NCBI RefSeq assembly: GCF_050947875.1
Contig: NC_134569.1
Span: forward strand, 189,778,067-189,842,066
DNA length: 64,000 bases
Reading direction: 5' to 3'
Origin: Dermacentor variabilis
Taxonomy: Eukaryota; Arthropoda; Arachnida; Ixodida; Ixodidae
The notes under the pieces were generated by a model. It was not told the DNA's origin, searched no databases, and worked only from the letters and a program-made list of their open reading frames with translations. This document shows, piece after piece, positions 23,191-34,547 of this stretch. The position numbers and the translations under genes are program-made. How positions within the stretch are numbered: the first letter of the stretch is position 1; each line of letters opens with the position of its first letter.

Positions 23191-23912
23191 TGAAAGCTAG
23201 GAAATGCAGCCCTCGGAGGTGGTGCTACATTGCCTACTATTGCAGCAAATCCTCTGCATGTGCCAACAAAGAACAGTGTAATTGACGTTAAAATAGACGG
23301 TGTAAGCAATCGTCGACACTGGATGCTGCGTATCTGTGATGAGTGCTAGCCTACGTAGACGTTTAAAGAAGGTGCTCACCCCAGCAGCTGCCCGAGTGCG
23401 TCTTGTGGCCCACGGCGGCGTGCTGGTTCTTGGAATGTGTACTGCTCGTTTAAGGCCCGTATCACAAACGGAACTTATGTAGGGCGTCAATAAGCGCGGG
23501 AAAACTACAAGTGTTAGGGAAGTTTTAGGAGAGTACTTCAAAAGCGCCACTTAAGTATCAATTTCGAAAGTAACGGTTTTCGGGTAAAGTACGTCGTCTG
23601 GTGTCGAGGATACGTAAATAATTGACGTGTACGATCGATTCAATTGTGAAAAAATTGCACCGGAGTAATGCGGATATAAATGTTGCAGTGCTTGCTCGCG
23701 CATTCTGCTCAGTAAAGTACAAAGAAAGAACCGTTTGGTTTTAGCGCTTTGCTCAAACTCGTGTGGCCACGAGTTCACATTGGTTCTCGCAGCCACTGCG
23801 GTTGTATGTGTCACCGCCCTACTTTTTTTGGTTTTGCTGCTGAAAACGTGCGGTATTTTTGCGCAGAGAGTGAGTGTGTGTGTGTGTTGCGTGTTTTCAA
23901 CCCACGCGGAAG

Positions 23913-26900
23913 ATGTAAAAGAGGAAAATTTCGAAGAACGCGCCGTTTTCCTGGAGCTCGTTTCGCGCCATCGCAGCGTGGTCGAGAACAAGAAAACGGA
24001 CGCTGGTATCTGTCAGTCGAAAACGGGAGTCGTGGAAAAAAAATAGAGGACGAGTTCAACTGCCGCCGTAACGTGACGCCGCGGACGTGCGGCCAACTTA
24101 CAAAGTGCTAGGAAAACCTCGAAGACAAGTGGCTGAAGTGTAACGCACAAGACATGCGGCAACGGTTATCTACTGGTAAGCAATGTGTCCTGTGCAGTTA
24201 CATTATTGACTGAGATCTTCTTTCTGACCATTGCATAGCGCTCAGCGAGCTAAATCGTTGGATCAATTTCCAAAATAGGCACATTTGTCGCCCGCGAACG
24301 TCTCGCAGCTTGAGGCCCAAATGTTTTTTTTTTTTTGTACCATCATCGCTACGTACTAGCGGCGTCAAATTAAACTTGAACAGCGGAGCACGTGGCCCAA
24401 GCATAAGTGAAGATATAGTGCGCGCTGTCCAGTCATCGCCATTGACAGGCGCGCACCCCCGGTTTCGTCGCTCTGCACTCGTTTGGGAGTCAAACGGCTA
24501 AACGCGCTCGGCACGTTCAAGCCGGCCGCCGTCGCGGCTGCCAGCGATACCGCGCTGCGCAAGTTTGCCGATCGAAAGAATTAATGTGACATACAAGCGG
24601 CAAACCACACGAGTGAATGTATGTCTAATGATGACGGTGAAAAGTGCACCAGGCGCATCGCTGTTAGCGTTTTATTTGACGCCGATAGCACTTATGCTTT
24701 CGGCGAAGTGTGCGACAATACTAGCCGTAAACTGCAGTATTTTAGCTTCTGTTTTCTTTTAGTTTTATTTTCTCACTTTCATATATGAGAACCAGTACAG
24801 AAGCGAAAATATCTCACGATCGCGCAGCGCCAAAGCCGGATGGGCGCGCCTGTCAGTGGTGATGACTGGACGGCACGCACTATATATGCTTGCGCCACGC
24901 GCTCACCTGTTCCAAGTTTCATTTGACGCGTATAGTACAGATATAATTCAGTGCCGAAATTACGGCATTTATTTGGCTCAACGATTAAATAAATTGCACT
25001 GAGTAGAGAATGTAGTCTATACCTATTACATAGTATGTCTTTTTGTTTTGTCACCCTCGTTCAACGTATGTCGTGTTTTGTGATCGTGCACGAACAACTT
25101 TGTGTGCCCTTGAAAAGAAGTTATATTGGGTGCTGCAATCGTATATTATCACTTTATAAAATGAGTTGACTTTCACAACTACTTCTTCAGTTTCCACGCT
25201 CTTGCTTTGTTTTTCCCTCCTTCTTTATTCGGAAAATGTCTGGCATGATATGTCAAATGACTACCATGTAGTAATTGCATTTAAAATTTTTCTGACATTT
25301 GGCAGCATTGATAGACAACCTACGCTTCTCAAAGAGCGGTTTGTCCCTCGGAATTTGCCGCTGCTTCGCCATCGAAAAAGCAATATTAAGGTAGAGCAGC
25401 ACAAAACCTGGGACTTTTCCCTGCGGATGAATATGCCAGTGCTCTTGGAACAGCTAGAGCTTCACTGCACATAGGCCATTTGTGTCTCCGAATAAGCTAT
25501 GGTATGGTGTACCTTAATATTTCTTAAAGGTGCATAACTTGAACGCCTGGCTGTGCTGCACGCAATCACAGTCAGCATGAAAAGCTTCATTTTATGTTTT
25601 CATATGGCATTGTAAACATTTAATGTGCTCTTGTGATGTCTGAAACGCTGTCGTCGCACAATCTGTTTCCTTGCAATTTCAGGTGGCAGTACGCCGTCCC
25701 CGAGCCAAGCGACCGTCGAGCTACAGCAAGTCGGAGATATAGCGTCACATGTGGCAGTTCGACTGTCAAATCCATTCGACAGCGACCGCAGTGGACATCA
25801 TGCTGTGCCAGGCGAATCGCAGTAGTGCTAATCCCAGTCCACACCTGCTGTCGTTGCACTACTGTCGCAGACGCAGAACGTGTCTCAAGCTGAGGCAAAT
25901 GGTATGGCTTCTTGATTTATTTTTCCTTTTGCTGCCCACATTTCATGTCATTTAGCTAAACTGTTCTTTTACAACAAGAATTACCGAAATTTTTTGAATG
26001 GCACAGCGAATCATGAGCACGTAGTGCTCATGAATAATGAGCACCATTATTACACTTTCATGCCTTATGCAACCAGGTTTTGTGCGCTTATATATTGTCA
26101 CGTAGTAGTGAGGTTAAGAAAACAGTCGTGAAAATGTGAATGACGAAACTGATTCTTTATTGGGCGAACCCGTGCCCACAAAAGCAGGTTACACTCCAAG
26201 TACAACGATAGCGGCGAACACAGTCGGCGATCGTCGAAATCTGATCAGCGGGTCAAGCGCGTCCGCTTTCATACATGAGTCACCCAACGTTCCAGAGTAA
26301 ACGCTGGTGCCGGCGTGTTACTGCACAATTCGTGTCGCGCATACATGCAATAACAAATACCCGTGAGCTGTTCACATGGTGTCCTTAGTAGGTCATGCAA
26401 GCACCAGTTAGTGTCACCAACGAGAAGATCAGGTAAAGCTGGTCGAGGAGGAAACGAAAGGCGCTGAAACCCAGCTAGAAAAGTGACTACACGCAGCATA
26501 GTGTGTATTACATGTTCTCCCACTTACATTGGGGACCTCGTGCACTATACAAACGTAGACCGTGCACAGGTACCGAGGTGTTCAGAACATTGCAGAACGT
26601 TTAGTGTAGCAATGCAGGAGTCATCTTGCTTTGTGGTCACGTTCAACTCTTACTGCAGGTAGTCAAGACGCGGCGATGAGCCCGACTACTGGTCCTGGGA
26701 CGATGCTGGCAGGCCACCAGGGGAACCTGAAACGAATGCTGCCCCATTACCGACCACTACAGACAGCCGAGCGCTCGTTCATGGTACAAGCCAGGAAGCT
26801 GCTGTGACAGAACCAGGTGCTGCAGCAGCTTCAAACGGTCCTGTGCGAGCTGGCACAAGACGCCCCGCGACAAGCAGCAGCCAGAGACAGACGGCGGTCT

Positions 26901-27165
26901 CCCTTGAACTGGCTGCCCGCATCAAGTGGCATCAAGGACAACCGTGAAGAAAAAAATGAACATTTACTGAAAATGAAATTCATGCGCCTCGAACACAAAT
27001 ACAAATCTTTCCGCGGGCAAGCTGAACGTGAACAAACTATGCAGCTTCTTCGGCTGAAAGAAGCCAACCAAGAAAGATAAGCGGAAATTCTAAAGCTTCA
27101 GCTAGAAGCTTTGAACAGTAAACGTCTTTGTTGTTGCTGTGATTTCTGTCTTATTCAGTTTACGT
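23913..27165 (+). pseudogene. Myb/SANT-like (MSANTD3/NAIF1-type) Harbinger accessory gene
   Basis: Exons 23913-24175, 25683-25901 and 26659-27165 join in phase: donor ACTG|GTAAGC, then acceptor TTTCAG|GTGG; donor AATG|GTATGG, then acceptor CTGCAG|GTAG. Exon 1 is a Myb/SANT-like domain: EERAVFLELVSRHRSVVENKKTDA, IEDEFNCRRNVTPRTCGQLTKC, NLKDKW, DMRQRLSTG. Exon 3 reads MLPHYRPLQTAERSFMVQARKLL and then a helical tail (EHLLKMKFMRLEHKYKSFR). The protein would bind transposon ends and help the transposase enter the nucleus. It is dead: a TAA directly after the first ATG, a frameshift at about 24042, TAG and TAA in exon 2, TGA in exon 3 and TAA at 27078-27080, after which AEILKLQLEALN continues the frame. 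Confidence 0.75.
24353..24938. mobile_element. Foldback MITE in intron 1 of the Myb-like gene
   Basis: Inverted arms of about 110-120 bases (about 24353-24476 and 24938-24823) share GTCAAAT.AAACTTG, GCACTATAT.. and GTCCAGTCATC.CCA.TGACAGGCGCGC with scattered differences. The outer ends read GTACTA and TAGTAC. No coding. Its place inside an intron means it could have arrived without harming the gene. Confidence 0.75.
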
Positions 27166-28549
27166 AATATACTGTGCGACTATGCGGTTTCTGATTCTGA
27201 AACCACTTGTGTGTGTGGCAACGGAGGCATGCCTGGTGGCGTGGGTTGAATGGAGGGAGAGGGAGCTTGGGAAGCAGCGTTCTGTTATTGCCTGGCTTTG
27301 TGCTGGAGGTGGGACAGGGTCTCTCAGGAGGTGGCCGAAGTTGTGTAGTGTAGCACAAGCTGTGATGACTGTAGGAACTGATCTTGTTTTTATCCGAAGA
27401 GTCCTTTTGATGTATGGAAACCTTCGCTTCCGTACTCCAGACGTCCTCTCAACACTTCAACGAGTCCCGGAGTGGCACATTTTGTACCTGAACAAATCAG
27501 TTTTTCACATAAATAGTTCTTTTCGAACAAAATTGTTACTTCGCAGGATTTTACAGTAGTGTTGAAACTTCACCTGTGCTGAGGGCTGCTTTGTGTCCCT
27601 CGAAAAGGGGTCATGCGGTAGGACATGCAGGGGTGCCCCTTGTCACCAAGTAGGATGCCACGCTCAGTCCCTTCTTCGTACTGGACTGTGGCTCGACTAT
27701 TATCGAAAATTCGGCTGTCATGTGCTGAGCCAGGTCAGCTGGCAACCAAATACAAAAAATTGAAGCCGAGGCCCTGTGTTTGCCTGCAAAACAAGCCGCA
27801 TTTTTAGCTGTATTGAAAAACGGCTCATAATACAACGTCACACACCTCACCGGGATATTTCATTCTAAGTGCACCCGAAAGGTAAGGCACGAAATGTATA
27901 ATAAACACCTCCTTGATATTGAAGTTAGCTAATTGCAAAAAATGTGTGGTGATATGGCATATGCTAAACCGGTAGCGTTGCTTACTGGTACCATAATCTT
28001 TAGCCCCGACAGTTTCTCTCGCAGCTCGGTACATTGGACGACAGCGTAATAAACATACCTGGAGATGTTTGATGTACCGCTTTCGACAGCGAAAAACCTC
28101 CGCGTCATCTCCTCCGGGACTAATGATCGGAACATGAGTGCAGTCAATGCACCCGCTAACACCAGGAAGCCGTGCGATGGTGTAGAATTCCTGCATTACG
28201 GATGCCAAATCATCAGCATTTGGAAACTTCACGAGCTGCGGGAACAAAGTCACGGCAATCATTCTTGACATTCGTGCAATGATTCGGGACACAGTTGCTT
28301 TCGGAACATTAAGCAGGCCCCTGGTGACAACCTGAAAAGTTCCGGCTCCGTAGAATCGCAGCGCAATTAGAAGCGGGAGCAGCGGCGTTACGGGATCAGT
28401 GGCAGCGTTTCCAACAGCCGTAGCACCACTTGCTTGGAAAAGCGTTACCGTCACGAGAATTCCGCTCCGTTGTATACTTCCATGAGATACTTTCGATCCT
28501 GAAGCCGTGGCCGTAATGGCGACGCGTATCGGTATGCTTCATCCCCCGT

Positions 28550-28563
28550 AATATCGCGCATAC
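28550..28563 (+). repeat. Target site duplication, left copy (14 bp)
   Basis: AATATCGCGCATAC here is repeated exactly at 34534-34547, flanking the full-length LINE. Up to 1-2 bases of the match could belong to the tail. Confidence 0.9.
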
Positions 28564-29090
28564 CCCCGCAGGGGCGTCTGCGTCAGCTGGCGTTTGGTGT
28601 GTTGCGACACCACGTACCCGAGCACATGGGGGTTGGACCCTCCCGCGTGTAGCCGTGCGCGGCTTAGCCGTGTCTGGGGAAAGGGGGATCCTGGAGGTTG
28701 AGCCGATGCTGGGTGTTTGGACCTTTAAGGCCCCCCGGCGGAGGCAACACCCCTCTTCGGCCTCGGCTTCACATAGACGGCACCCCCGGACTGACCCACC
28801 CGGGGGAAATCGGCAGTCGCCTTTTCCTGTCTCTCTCTTCGCACATCTTCGTCTTTCCCTCTCCCTTTTAGTCTTTCCTGTCTTCTTTTTTTTTTCTGAT
28901 AACTTCCAACATTCCTGGCGGCGAGGGTTAACCTGGTGTGGTATGACCTACCTTGGTTATAACATATGTGGTTATAGCGACGATGTACAGTTGGCATGGC
29001 AGGGCTTGTTTCACCACATACCTTGCCTTGTCCCCTTGTTGGGCTCGGTGGTGGGTGACTGGCATCGTTGCTGAATACTCAATATATTTC
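28564..29090 (+). promoter_or_regulatory. LINE 5' UTR
   Basis: About 527 GC-rich bases conserved with the second copy (from 38072), notably GTCTGCGTCAGCTGGCG, TGTTGCGACACCACGTACCC and GGGATCCTGG. LINEs of this type carry an internal promoter here; the conservation supports that role, but no core element was pinpointed. Confidence 0.6.
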
Positions 29091-30353
29091 ATGGGAACTT
29101 CCAACCCTTTTTCAACCGATCGTCCCTCTAAAAGGGGGCGCACCGATGCTACATTTCAGTTTTCTCTAAAACCCACTCAGACTTTCCCGAAATTTCACGT
29201 TGTACACAGTGAGAAACATGACAAGAAGGCAAGAACGATTTCACCATTCATTGTGGCGAAGTATCTCACAGAGACCATTGGAGGCGGCTATAAAATCACC
29301 AAGCTGGCCAGTGGGGACCTATTACTTGAACTGAAAGACAAAGCACAACATGACAGGCTAACGAACCTTGTACAACTTGGAGACATCCCTGTCAGTGTAA
29401 CAGCACACCGAACCATGAATACGGCCAAAGGCGTAATCTCTGACACCGACTTGATGGACTTGACCGATGAAGAACTCCTGGAAGGATGGAAAGATGAAAA
29501 TGTAATAAACGTACAAAGAATAAAGATCAGACGGGACAACAAGGAGCTGCCAACTAAACACCTAATAGTTACCTTTGGCTCTAGCACGTTACCAGAGACA
29601 TTAGAAACTGGATATATCAAAATCAGAGTACGACCTTACATCCCCAACCCGCGACGCTGTTTTAAATGCCAGAGGTTTGGCCACGCTTCCCAGAGCTGCC
29701 GAGGGCGGCTAACATGTGCGAAATGCGGCATCAATGATCACTCTGCAGATGACTGTAAGGCTGAGCCCCGTTGTAGTAATTGTAACGGTGGCTACCCTGC
29801 ATATTCACGATCATGCGCAGTCTGGAAAAAAGAAAAAGAAATAATTACGATAAAGGTAAAAGAAAACATAACTTTCAGAGAAGCAAGACAACGCATCTCA
29901 CCAACATTTGCACAGAGCACATCTTTCGCCGAAGTGGTACGTCGGGGGGCAGTACCACAACGGCACTTGGCGGACGCCAGCGCCACGCATAGCGAGCGTG
30001 CGGCAACGCCACCCACCCCCATGGTGGGAGCAGCGAAGGCTGCCCTACCTCTCCCGAATTTGTCCACAGTGGAGGCCTCTGCTGGTGCTGGCACCAGTCA
30101 GCCCAGCTCCGAGGTCAAGACAAACCCACCAACCACCAGGACGGTGGGCTCCAAGGCCTTGTCTTTAGAGACAAAGCCTTCGCGTAAAACACACCGCTCG
30201 CAAGAGCGCGTGTCCAGTGCCTCTCAAGAGGCCATGGACACAACACCCAGTCAGAAGGCGCAGTTGACGCCTAAGGAGCGGCGCGACATTGTCGACCGCT
30301 CCAGGAAAGACAAAACTCCAATTACAGGGCCTCAAAAGGGCGCTGTAAGCTAA
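29091..30353 (+). CDS. LINE ORF1, nucleic acid-binding (zinc knuckle) protein
   Basis: 420 residues from the ATG at 29091 (MGTSNPFSTDRPSKRGR). The frame is open from 28953, but the sister copy shares exactly this start (MATSFPPLPDRPEKRRR), so 29091 is preferred. The N-terminal half has KFHVVHSEKHDKKARTISPFIVAKYL and an RRM-like segment. Zinc knuckles follow at about residues 190-235: CFKCQRFGHASQSC and CAKCGINDHSADDC fit CX2CX4HX4C, while the third (CSNCNGGYPAYSRSC) has Tyr where His is usual. A basic, proline- and serine-rich tail ends the protein. It would package the element RNA with ORF2. No stop or frameshift. Confidence 0.9.
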   Translation: MGTSNPFSTDRPSKRGRTDATFQFSLKPTQTFPKFHVVHSEKHDKKARTISPFIVAKYLTETIGGGYKITKLASGDLLLELKDKAQHDRLTNLVQLGDIPVSVTAHRTMNTAKGVISDTDLMDLTDEELLEGWKDENVINVQRIKIRRDNKELPTKHLIVTFGSSTLPETLETGYIKIRVRPYIPNPRRCFKCQRFGHASQSCRGRLTCAKCGINDHSADDCKAEPRCSNCNGGYPAYSRSCAVWKKEKEIITIKVKENITFREARQRISPTFAQSTSFAEVVRRGAVPQRHLADASATHSERAATPPTPMVGAAKAALPLPNLSTVEASAGAGTSQPSSEVKTNPPTTRTVGSKALSLETKPSRKTHRSQERVSSASQEAMDTTPSQKAQLTPKERRDIVDRSRKDKTPITGPQKGAVS

Positions 30354-30394
30354 ATCAAGTCCTCTTTGACACATAGCACAACATTTATTTTAAT

Positions 30395-33300
30395 ATGGAT
30401 ACACTGATTATTCAGTGGAATATCAGAGGCCTGCTTTGCAACCTCGATGATATCCAAGAACTCCTTAATCAACTAACTCCTAAAGTGCTGTGTGTCCAAG
30501 AGACTCATTTGAAATCTAAACACAAACACTTCCTACGTCAGTATGTTATTTTTCGGAAGGATCGCGATGATGCCCTCGCATCATCCGGCGGCGTAGCCAT
30601 CATAGCTGACAAATCTATAGCCTGTCAACACTTACGGCTACAAACACCCCTTGAGGCAGTGGCCGTTCGTGCTGTACTTTTAAATAAACTGATCACCATT
30701 TGCTCTTTATACATACCGCCGCATTTTCAGCTTCACAAACAAGAATTCCAAACATTAATAGATCAGTTACCCGAACCATATCTTGTGCTTGGAGATTTAA
30801 ATGCTCACAGCAACCTATGGGGCGACTCGCGCTGCGACGCGAGAGGTCGCTTGATTGAACAGTTCCTTTTTTCTTCAGGTGCATGTCTTTTGAACGGGAA
30901 GGAGCCCACGTATTATAACATGGCAAACAAAACATACTCCTCAATAGATCTTAGCATATCATCTCCTACTCTTCTACCTTACTTTAAATGGAAAGTTATT
31001 AAAAACCCATACGGAAGTGATCATTTCCCTGTAGTTCTAAGCACACCAATGACTAATGAATGCCTTCCACAATTACCTCGCTGGAGAACTGACTCGGCTG
31101 ACTGGGAAACGTTCAAAAAGCTTGCTTGTTTATCCTGGGACGACATGTGTACTTTAAGCATAGACGCTGCGGTTGAATATTTTACGGTTTTTCTCCTTGA
31201 CACCTCCTCCAAATGTATCCCTGTAACAAGTGGATTGTCCACAAAACGCCGTCTTCCGTGGTGGAACGATGAGTGTCGAAAAGCGCGAAAGAAGCAAAAC
31301 AAGGCATGGGGTTTACTTCGGGATTCTCCGACAGCAGAAAATCTAGTCAATTTCAAGCAGGTCAAATCCCAGGGTCGAAGAACGCGGCGACAAGCTAGAA
31401 GAGAGAGTTGGAGAAAGTATATATCAGGCATTAACTCCTACACTGACGAAACAAAGGTTTGGAATAGAGTTAATAGAATAAAGGGTCGACAGTCTTACTC
31501 TCTGCCTTTAGTGAATACTCAAGGCGACAGCATGGAAGATCAGGCGAACTTTCTTGGCGCACATTTCGAACAGATATCCAGCTCGTCGCACTACTCTGAA
31601 ACATTCCAAAGGTACAAAAGGCAAATAGAAGGACAACCATTAGAACGGAAAAGCACAAAATACGAGGCATACAATAGACGCTTTTGCATGGCAGAGCTTC
31701 AGGCAGCCCTAAACAGCTGCAACCAATCTGCCCCCGGATCTGACCGCATCCTATATGAAATGCTTAAACACCTGCCGCCTGAAACACAAAAAAGCCTTCT
31801 TTGTCTCTACAATTCTATATGGTCGTCCGGCTGCATTCCCTCTGCTTGGAAAGAGGCCATCATAATTCCTGTTTTGAAACAGGATAACGACCCTTCTTTG
31901 GCAAATAGTTATAGGCCTATAGCATTGACGAGCTGCTTATGCAAAGTTTTTGAAAAGATGGTAAACAGTCGCCTGGTACATTATCTAGAAATTAACAAGA
32001 AATTAGATCCATATCAATGTGGCTTTAGAGAAGGCAGATCGACGACAGATCAGCTTGTACGCATGGAAATGTATATCAGGGAAGCGTTTGTCCACAAACA
32101 GCTTGTGTTGTCCGTGTTTCTTGATATGGAGAAGGCGTATGATACTACGTGGCGCTTCGGGATCCTTCGGGATCTTTCGGCAATGGGCATTCGCGGCAAC
32201 CTGCTGAGAATAATTGAAAGCTATCTCTCTAACAGGACATTTTGTGTTAGAGTTGGCAACGTGCAATCTCGTCCATTCATACAGGAGACAGGTGTACCGC
32301 AGGGTGGAGTACTGAGCTGTACGTTATTTATTGTTAAAATGAATTCCCTCCACACCGTATTACCTCACACACTCTTCTATTCCGTCTATGTGGACGACGT
32401 ACAGATAGGGTTCAGGTCATGCAATCTTAGCATTTGCGAGAGGCAGCTACAACTTGGCTTGAATAGATTCTCAAGGTGGGCGGACGAGAATGGTTTCAAA
32501 CTGAACCCCCAAAAGAGCACATGTGTCCTGTTTTCTAAAAAGAGAAGTGTACTACCACAACCCGATATTAACCTTAATGGAGAAAGACTAACTGTTAGCC
32601 CTGAACACAAATTCTTAGGTGTTATCCTGGACACAAAGCTTAACTTCGTCCCCCACTTAAAATATCTTAAAGAAAAATGCCTCAAGACCATGAACCTCCT
32701 CAAGCTGCTCTCTCGAACAACCTGGGGCAGTGACAGGAAGTGTCTGCTGAGCCTGTATAAGAGTCTCGTACAATCACGCCTCGATTACGGAGCCGTGGTG
32801 TACCATTCCGCAACAGAGAGCGCGCTAAAGATTCTCGACCCAGTCCACAACCTCGGTATACGACTGGCAACAGGCGCCTTTAGAACGAGCCCTGTTGAAA
32901 GTCTCTACGTTGAGTCCAACGAATGGTCCTTACATCTACGAAGAATATTTTTAAGTTTATCATACTATATTAGGGTAAAATCAGACACCGAACATCCATG
33001 CCATCCGATCGTTAGTGACCTGCGTGCTGCCAGACTTTACAGTAACCACCCGCGTATTAGAACTCCTTTGAGCCTACGCTTGGAAGCAATGAGAGAAAAA
33101 ACAGACATACATCTCCCAGAAAATATCCTAATGCCTCCCACTCGCATTCCACCGCCTTGGGATTGGCAGACCATAGACTGCGATACCTCGTTTGTCGAAA
33201 TAACAAAACATGCACCTGAGGCACACATACAGTCACACTTCCTCGAACTCCAAGCGAAGTACTGCTGTGCCGAATATTATACAGATGCTTCCAGATCATC

Positions 33301-34117
33301 TGCTGGTGTTGCGTATGCAGCTCTTGGGCCATGTTTTTCCACCTCGGATTCTCTAAATCCCAACACAAGTATTTTCACGGCTGAGGCGTACGCGATACTC
33401 TCTGCTGTAAAACATATCAGACAAACAAATCTCAATAAGGCCATCATTTTCACAGATTCATTAAGTGTAATAAGGGCCTTAATGAGTTTTCGAAAACATA
33501 GGAATCCTGTCTTTAATAAACTATACATAGAACTATGCTTAGCTTTAGTATACAACCAAAACATCGTCCTATGTTGGGTACCTGGCCATAGGGGCATAAA
33601 AGGCAATGTAGCTGCTGACGAAAGTGCAACATCAGTCGTCTTTAATGAAATGGATGTTAATAGACCCATAGCAGCAACAGAACTTAAACCCTTCTTACGC
33701 CATAAACTTAGGAAGTACTGGCAACATCAATGGGATAATGCAGTACAGAATAAGCTACACGTTATCAAACCAAAATTAGGGAACTGGATAACTGAAAGAA
33801 CAGCAAGGCATAAGGAAATACTTCTGTGTAGATTAAGAATAGGACATACGTACGCCACTCACTCTTACCTTCTGACGGGAAGCGAACCTCCGACATGTCC
33901 CAAATGTGGCAACAGGCTTACAGTTATTCATGTTCTTATCCAATGCACTGAAATAGAGGCAGAAAGGAAAAAGTACTTCCCCTCCGCTTATCTCCAACAC
34001 ATACCATTACACCCAGCATTCTTTCTGAGCAACGAACCCCTTTTTACTTTTGGAACAGTATTAAACTTTTTAACTGAAACTGACACCTTAAATGTAATTT
34101 GGCCAGGCTACCTGTAG
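30395..34117 (+). CDS. LINE ORF2: endonuclease, reverse transcriptase, RNase H
   Basis: 1,240 residues, uninterrupted. The APE-type endonuclease is complete: QWNIRG, CVQETHLK, LVLGDLNAHSNLWGD and GSDHFPVV (to about residue 215). RT blocks: PSAWKEAIIIPVLK, SYRPIALTSCLCKVFEK, FLDMEKAYDTTW, GVPQGGVLSCTLF and the catalytic YVDD at 32387-32398 (residues 665-668). RNase H: YYTDASRSSAGVAYA, FTAEAYAILSAVKH, IFTDSLSVIRAL and CWVPGHRGIKGNVAADESA, holding the D-E-D-H/D set. It ends with a CX2C..H..C knuckle (CPKCGNRLTVIHVLIQC) and the family end NVIWPGYL. The EN-RT-RNase H order fits the I/R1/LOA/Jockey group; tick relatives are usually labelled jockey-like. Confidence 0.93.
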   Translation: MDTLIIQWNIRGLLCNLDDIQELLNQLTPKVLCVQETHLKSKHKHFLRQYVIFRKDRDDALASSGGVAIIADKSIACQHLRLQTPLEAVAVRAVLLNKLITICSLYIPPHFQLHKQEFQTLIDQLPEPYLVLGDLNAHSNLWGDSRCDARGRLIEQFLFSSGACLLNGKEPTYYNMANKTYSSIDLSISSPTLLPYFKWKVIKNPYGSDHFPVVLSTPMTNECLPQLPRWRTDSADWETFKKLACLSWDDMCTLSIDAAVEYFTVFLLDTSSKCIPVTSGLSTKRRLPWWNDECRKARKKQNKAWGLLRDSPTAENLVNFKQVKSQGRRTRRQARRESWRKYISGINSYTDETKVWNRVNRIKGRQSYSLPLVNTQGDSMEDQANFLGAHFEQISSSSHYSETFQRYKRQIEGQPLERKSTKYEAYNRRFCMAELQAALNSCNQSAPGSDRILYEMLKHLPPETQKSLLCLYNSIWSSGCIPSAWKEAIIIPVLKQDNDPSLANSYRPIALTSCLCKVFEKMVNSRLVHYLEINKKLDPYQCGFREGRSTTDQLVRMEMYIREAFVHKQLVLSVFLDMEKAYDTTWRFGILRDLSAMGIRGNLLRIIESYLSNRTFCVRVGNVQSRPFIQETGVPQGGVLSCTLFIVKMNSLHTVLPHTLFYSVYVDDVQIGFRSCNLSICERQLQLGLNRFSRWADENGFKLNPQKSTCVLFSKKRSVLPQPDINLNGERLTVSPEHKFLGVILDTKLNFVPHLKYLKEKCLKTMNLLKLLSRTTWGSDRKCLLSLYKSLVQSRLDYGAVVYHSATESALKILDPVHNLGIRLATGAFRTSPVESLYVESNEWSLHLRRIFLSLSYYIRVKSDTEHPCHPIVSDLRAARLYSNHPRIRTPLSLRLEAMREKTDIHLPENILMPPTRIPPPWDWQTIDCDTSFVEITKHAPEAHIQSHFLELQAKYCCAEYYTDASRSSAGVAYAALGPCFSTSDSLNPNTSIFTAEAYAILSAVKHIRQTNLNKAIIFTDSLSVIRALMSFRKHRNPVFNKLYIELCLALVYNQNIVLCWVPGHRGIKGNVAADESATSVVFNEMDVNRPIAATELKPFLRHKLRKYWQHQWDNAVQNKLHVIKPKLGNWITERTARHKEILLCRLRIGHTYATHSYLLTGSEPPTCPKCGNRLTVIHVLIQCTEIEAERKKYFPSAYLQHIPLHPAFFLSNEPLFTFGTVLNFLTETDTLNVIWPGYL

Positions 34118-34479
34118 CACGGCCTCCACCTGGAGGTCGTAGCTGCAATGAAACCATTTTTTAGAGCACGTGCCTCCCAGCCCTTGCTTTCAAGGCCTTG
34201 CTGAGGCACTAGTGCTACAGCCATTTGTTGTTTTACTGATCATCCATATCTCATGAAACATCTATTTTCATCGCAGACACCATCAATCACTGTCATGTTT
34301 TTATACTTGTATTTTACGCACTTCAGAGCGAATAAAATTTAGGCCCTTTTACAGCCATATTGCATCACATGTATATTTTCCACCTTTTAGCGAATATTTT
34401 TAGGCCACTATGCAGCCGTGTATCATATACTCCCCACAATCAACACTCACATATCATTGACAAGCACCGATCATCGACT

Positions 34480-34513
34480 TGGCGCTCTTTGGCCACATCT
34501 GGCCCTTGCGCCA
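34480..34513 (+). repeat. LINE 3' terminal hairpin, intact copy
   Basis: TGGCGC ... GCGCCA stem with an inner TTGGCCA/TGGCCC-type stem, 34 bases, 20 bases before the tail. The same 34-base unit occurs at 46058-46091 and 48196-48229, so it is probably the RT recognition structure. Confidence 0.75.
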
Positions 34514-34533
34514 ATAAACTCTACAAATCAATC

Positions 34534-34547
34534 AATATCGCGCATAC
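34534..34547 (+). repeat. Target site duplication, right copy (14 bp)
   Basis: Exact repeat of 28550-28563 directly after the LINE tail. Confidence 0.9.

Larger units (their letters stand above)
28564..34533 (+). mobile_element. Full-length RNase H-bearing LINE (I/Jockey-like), intact
   Basis: A structured GC-rich 5' UTR, two complete ORFs 41 bases apart, a 3' UTR ending in a 34-base hairpin and an ATCA-type tail, bounded by a perfect 14-bp target duplication. Length is 5,970 bases. The 5' end matches the sister copy at 38072, so it is not 5'-truncated. Intact ORFs and a perfect duplication point to a recent insertion. It lies antisense inside the first exon of the HARBI1 pseudogene. Confidence 0.92.

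Noticed and set aside
29288..33669. Minus-strand open frames of 60-140 codons
   Set aside because: All are antisense shadows of the intact LINE ORF1 and ORF2.
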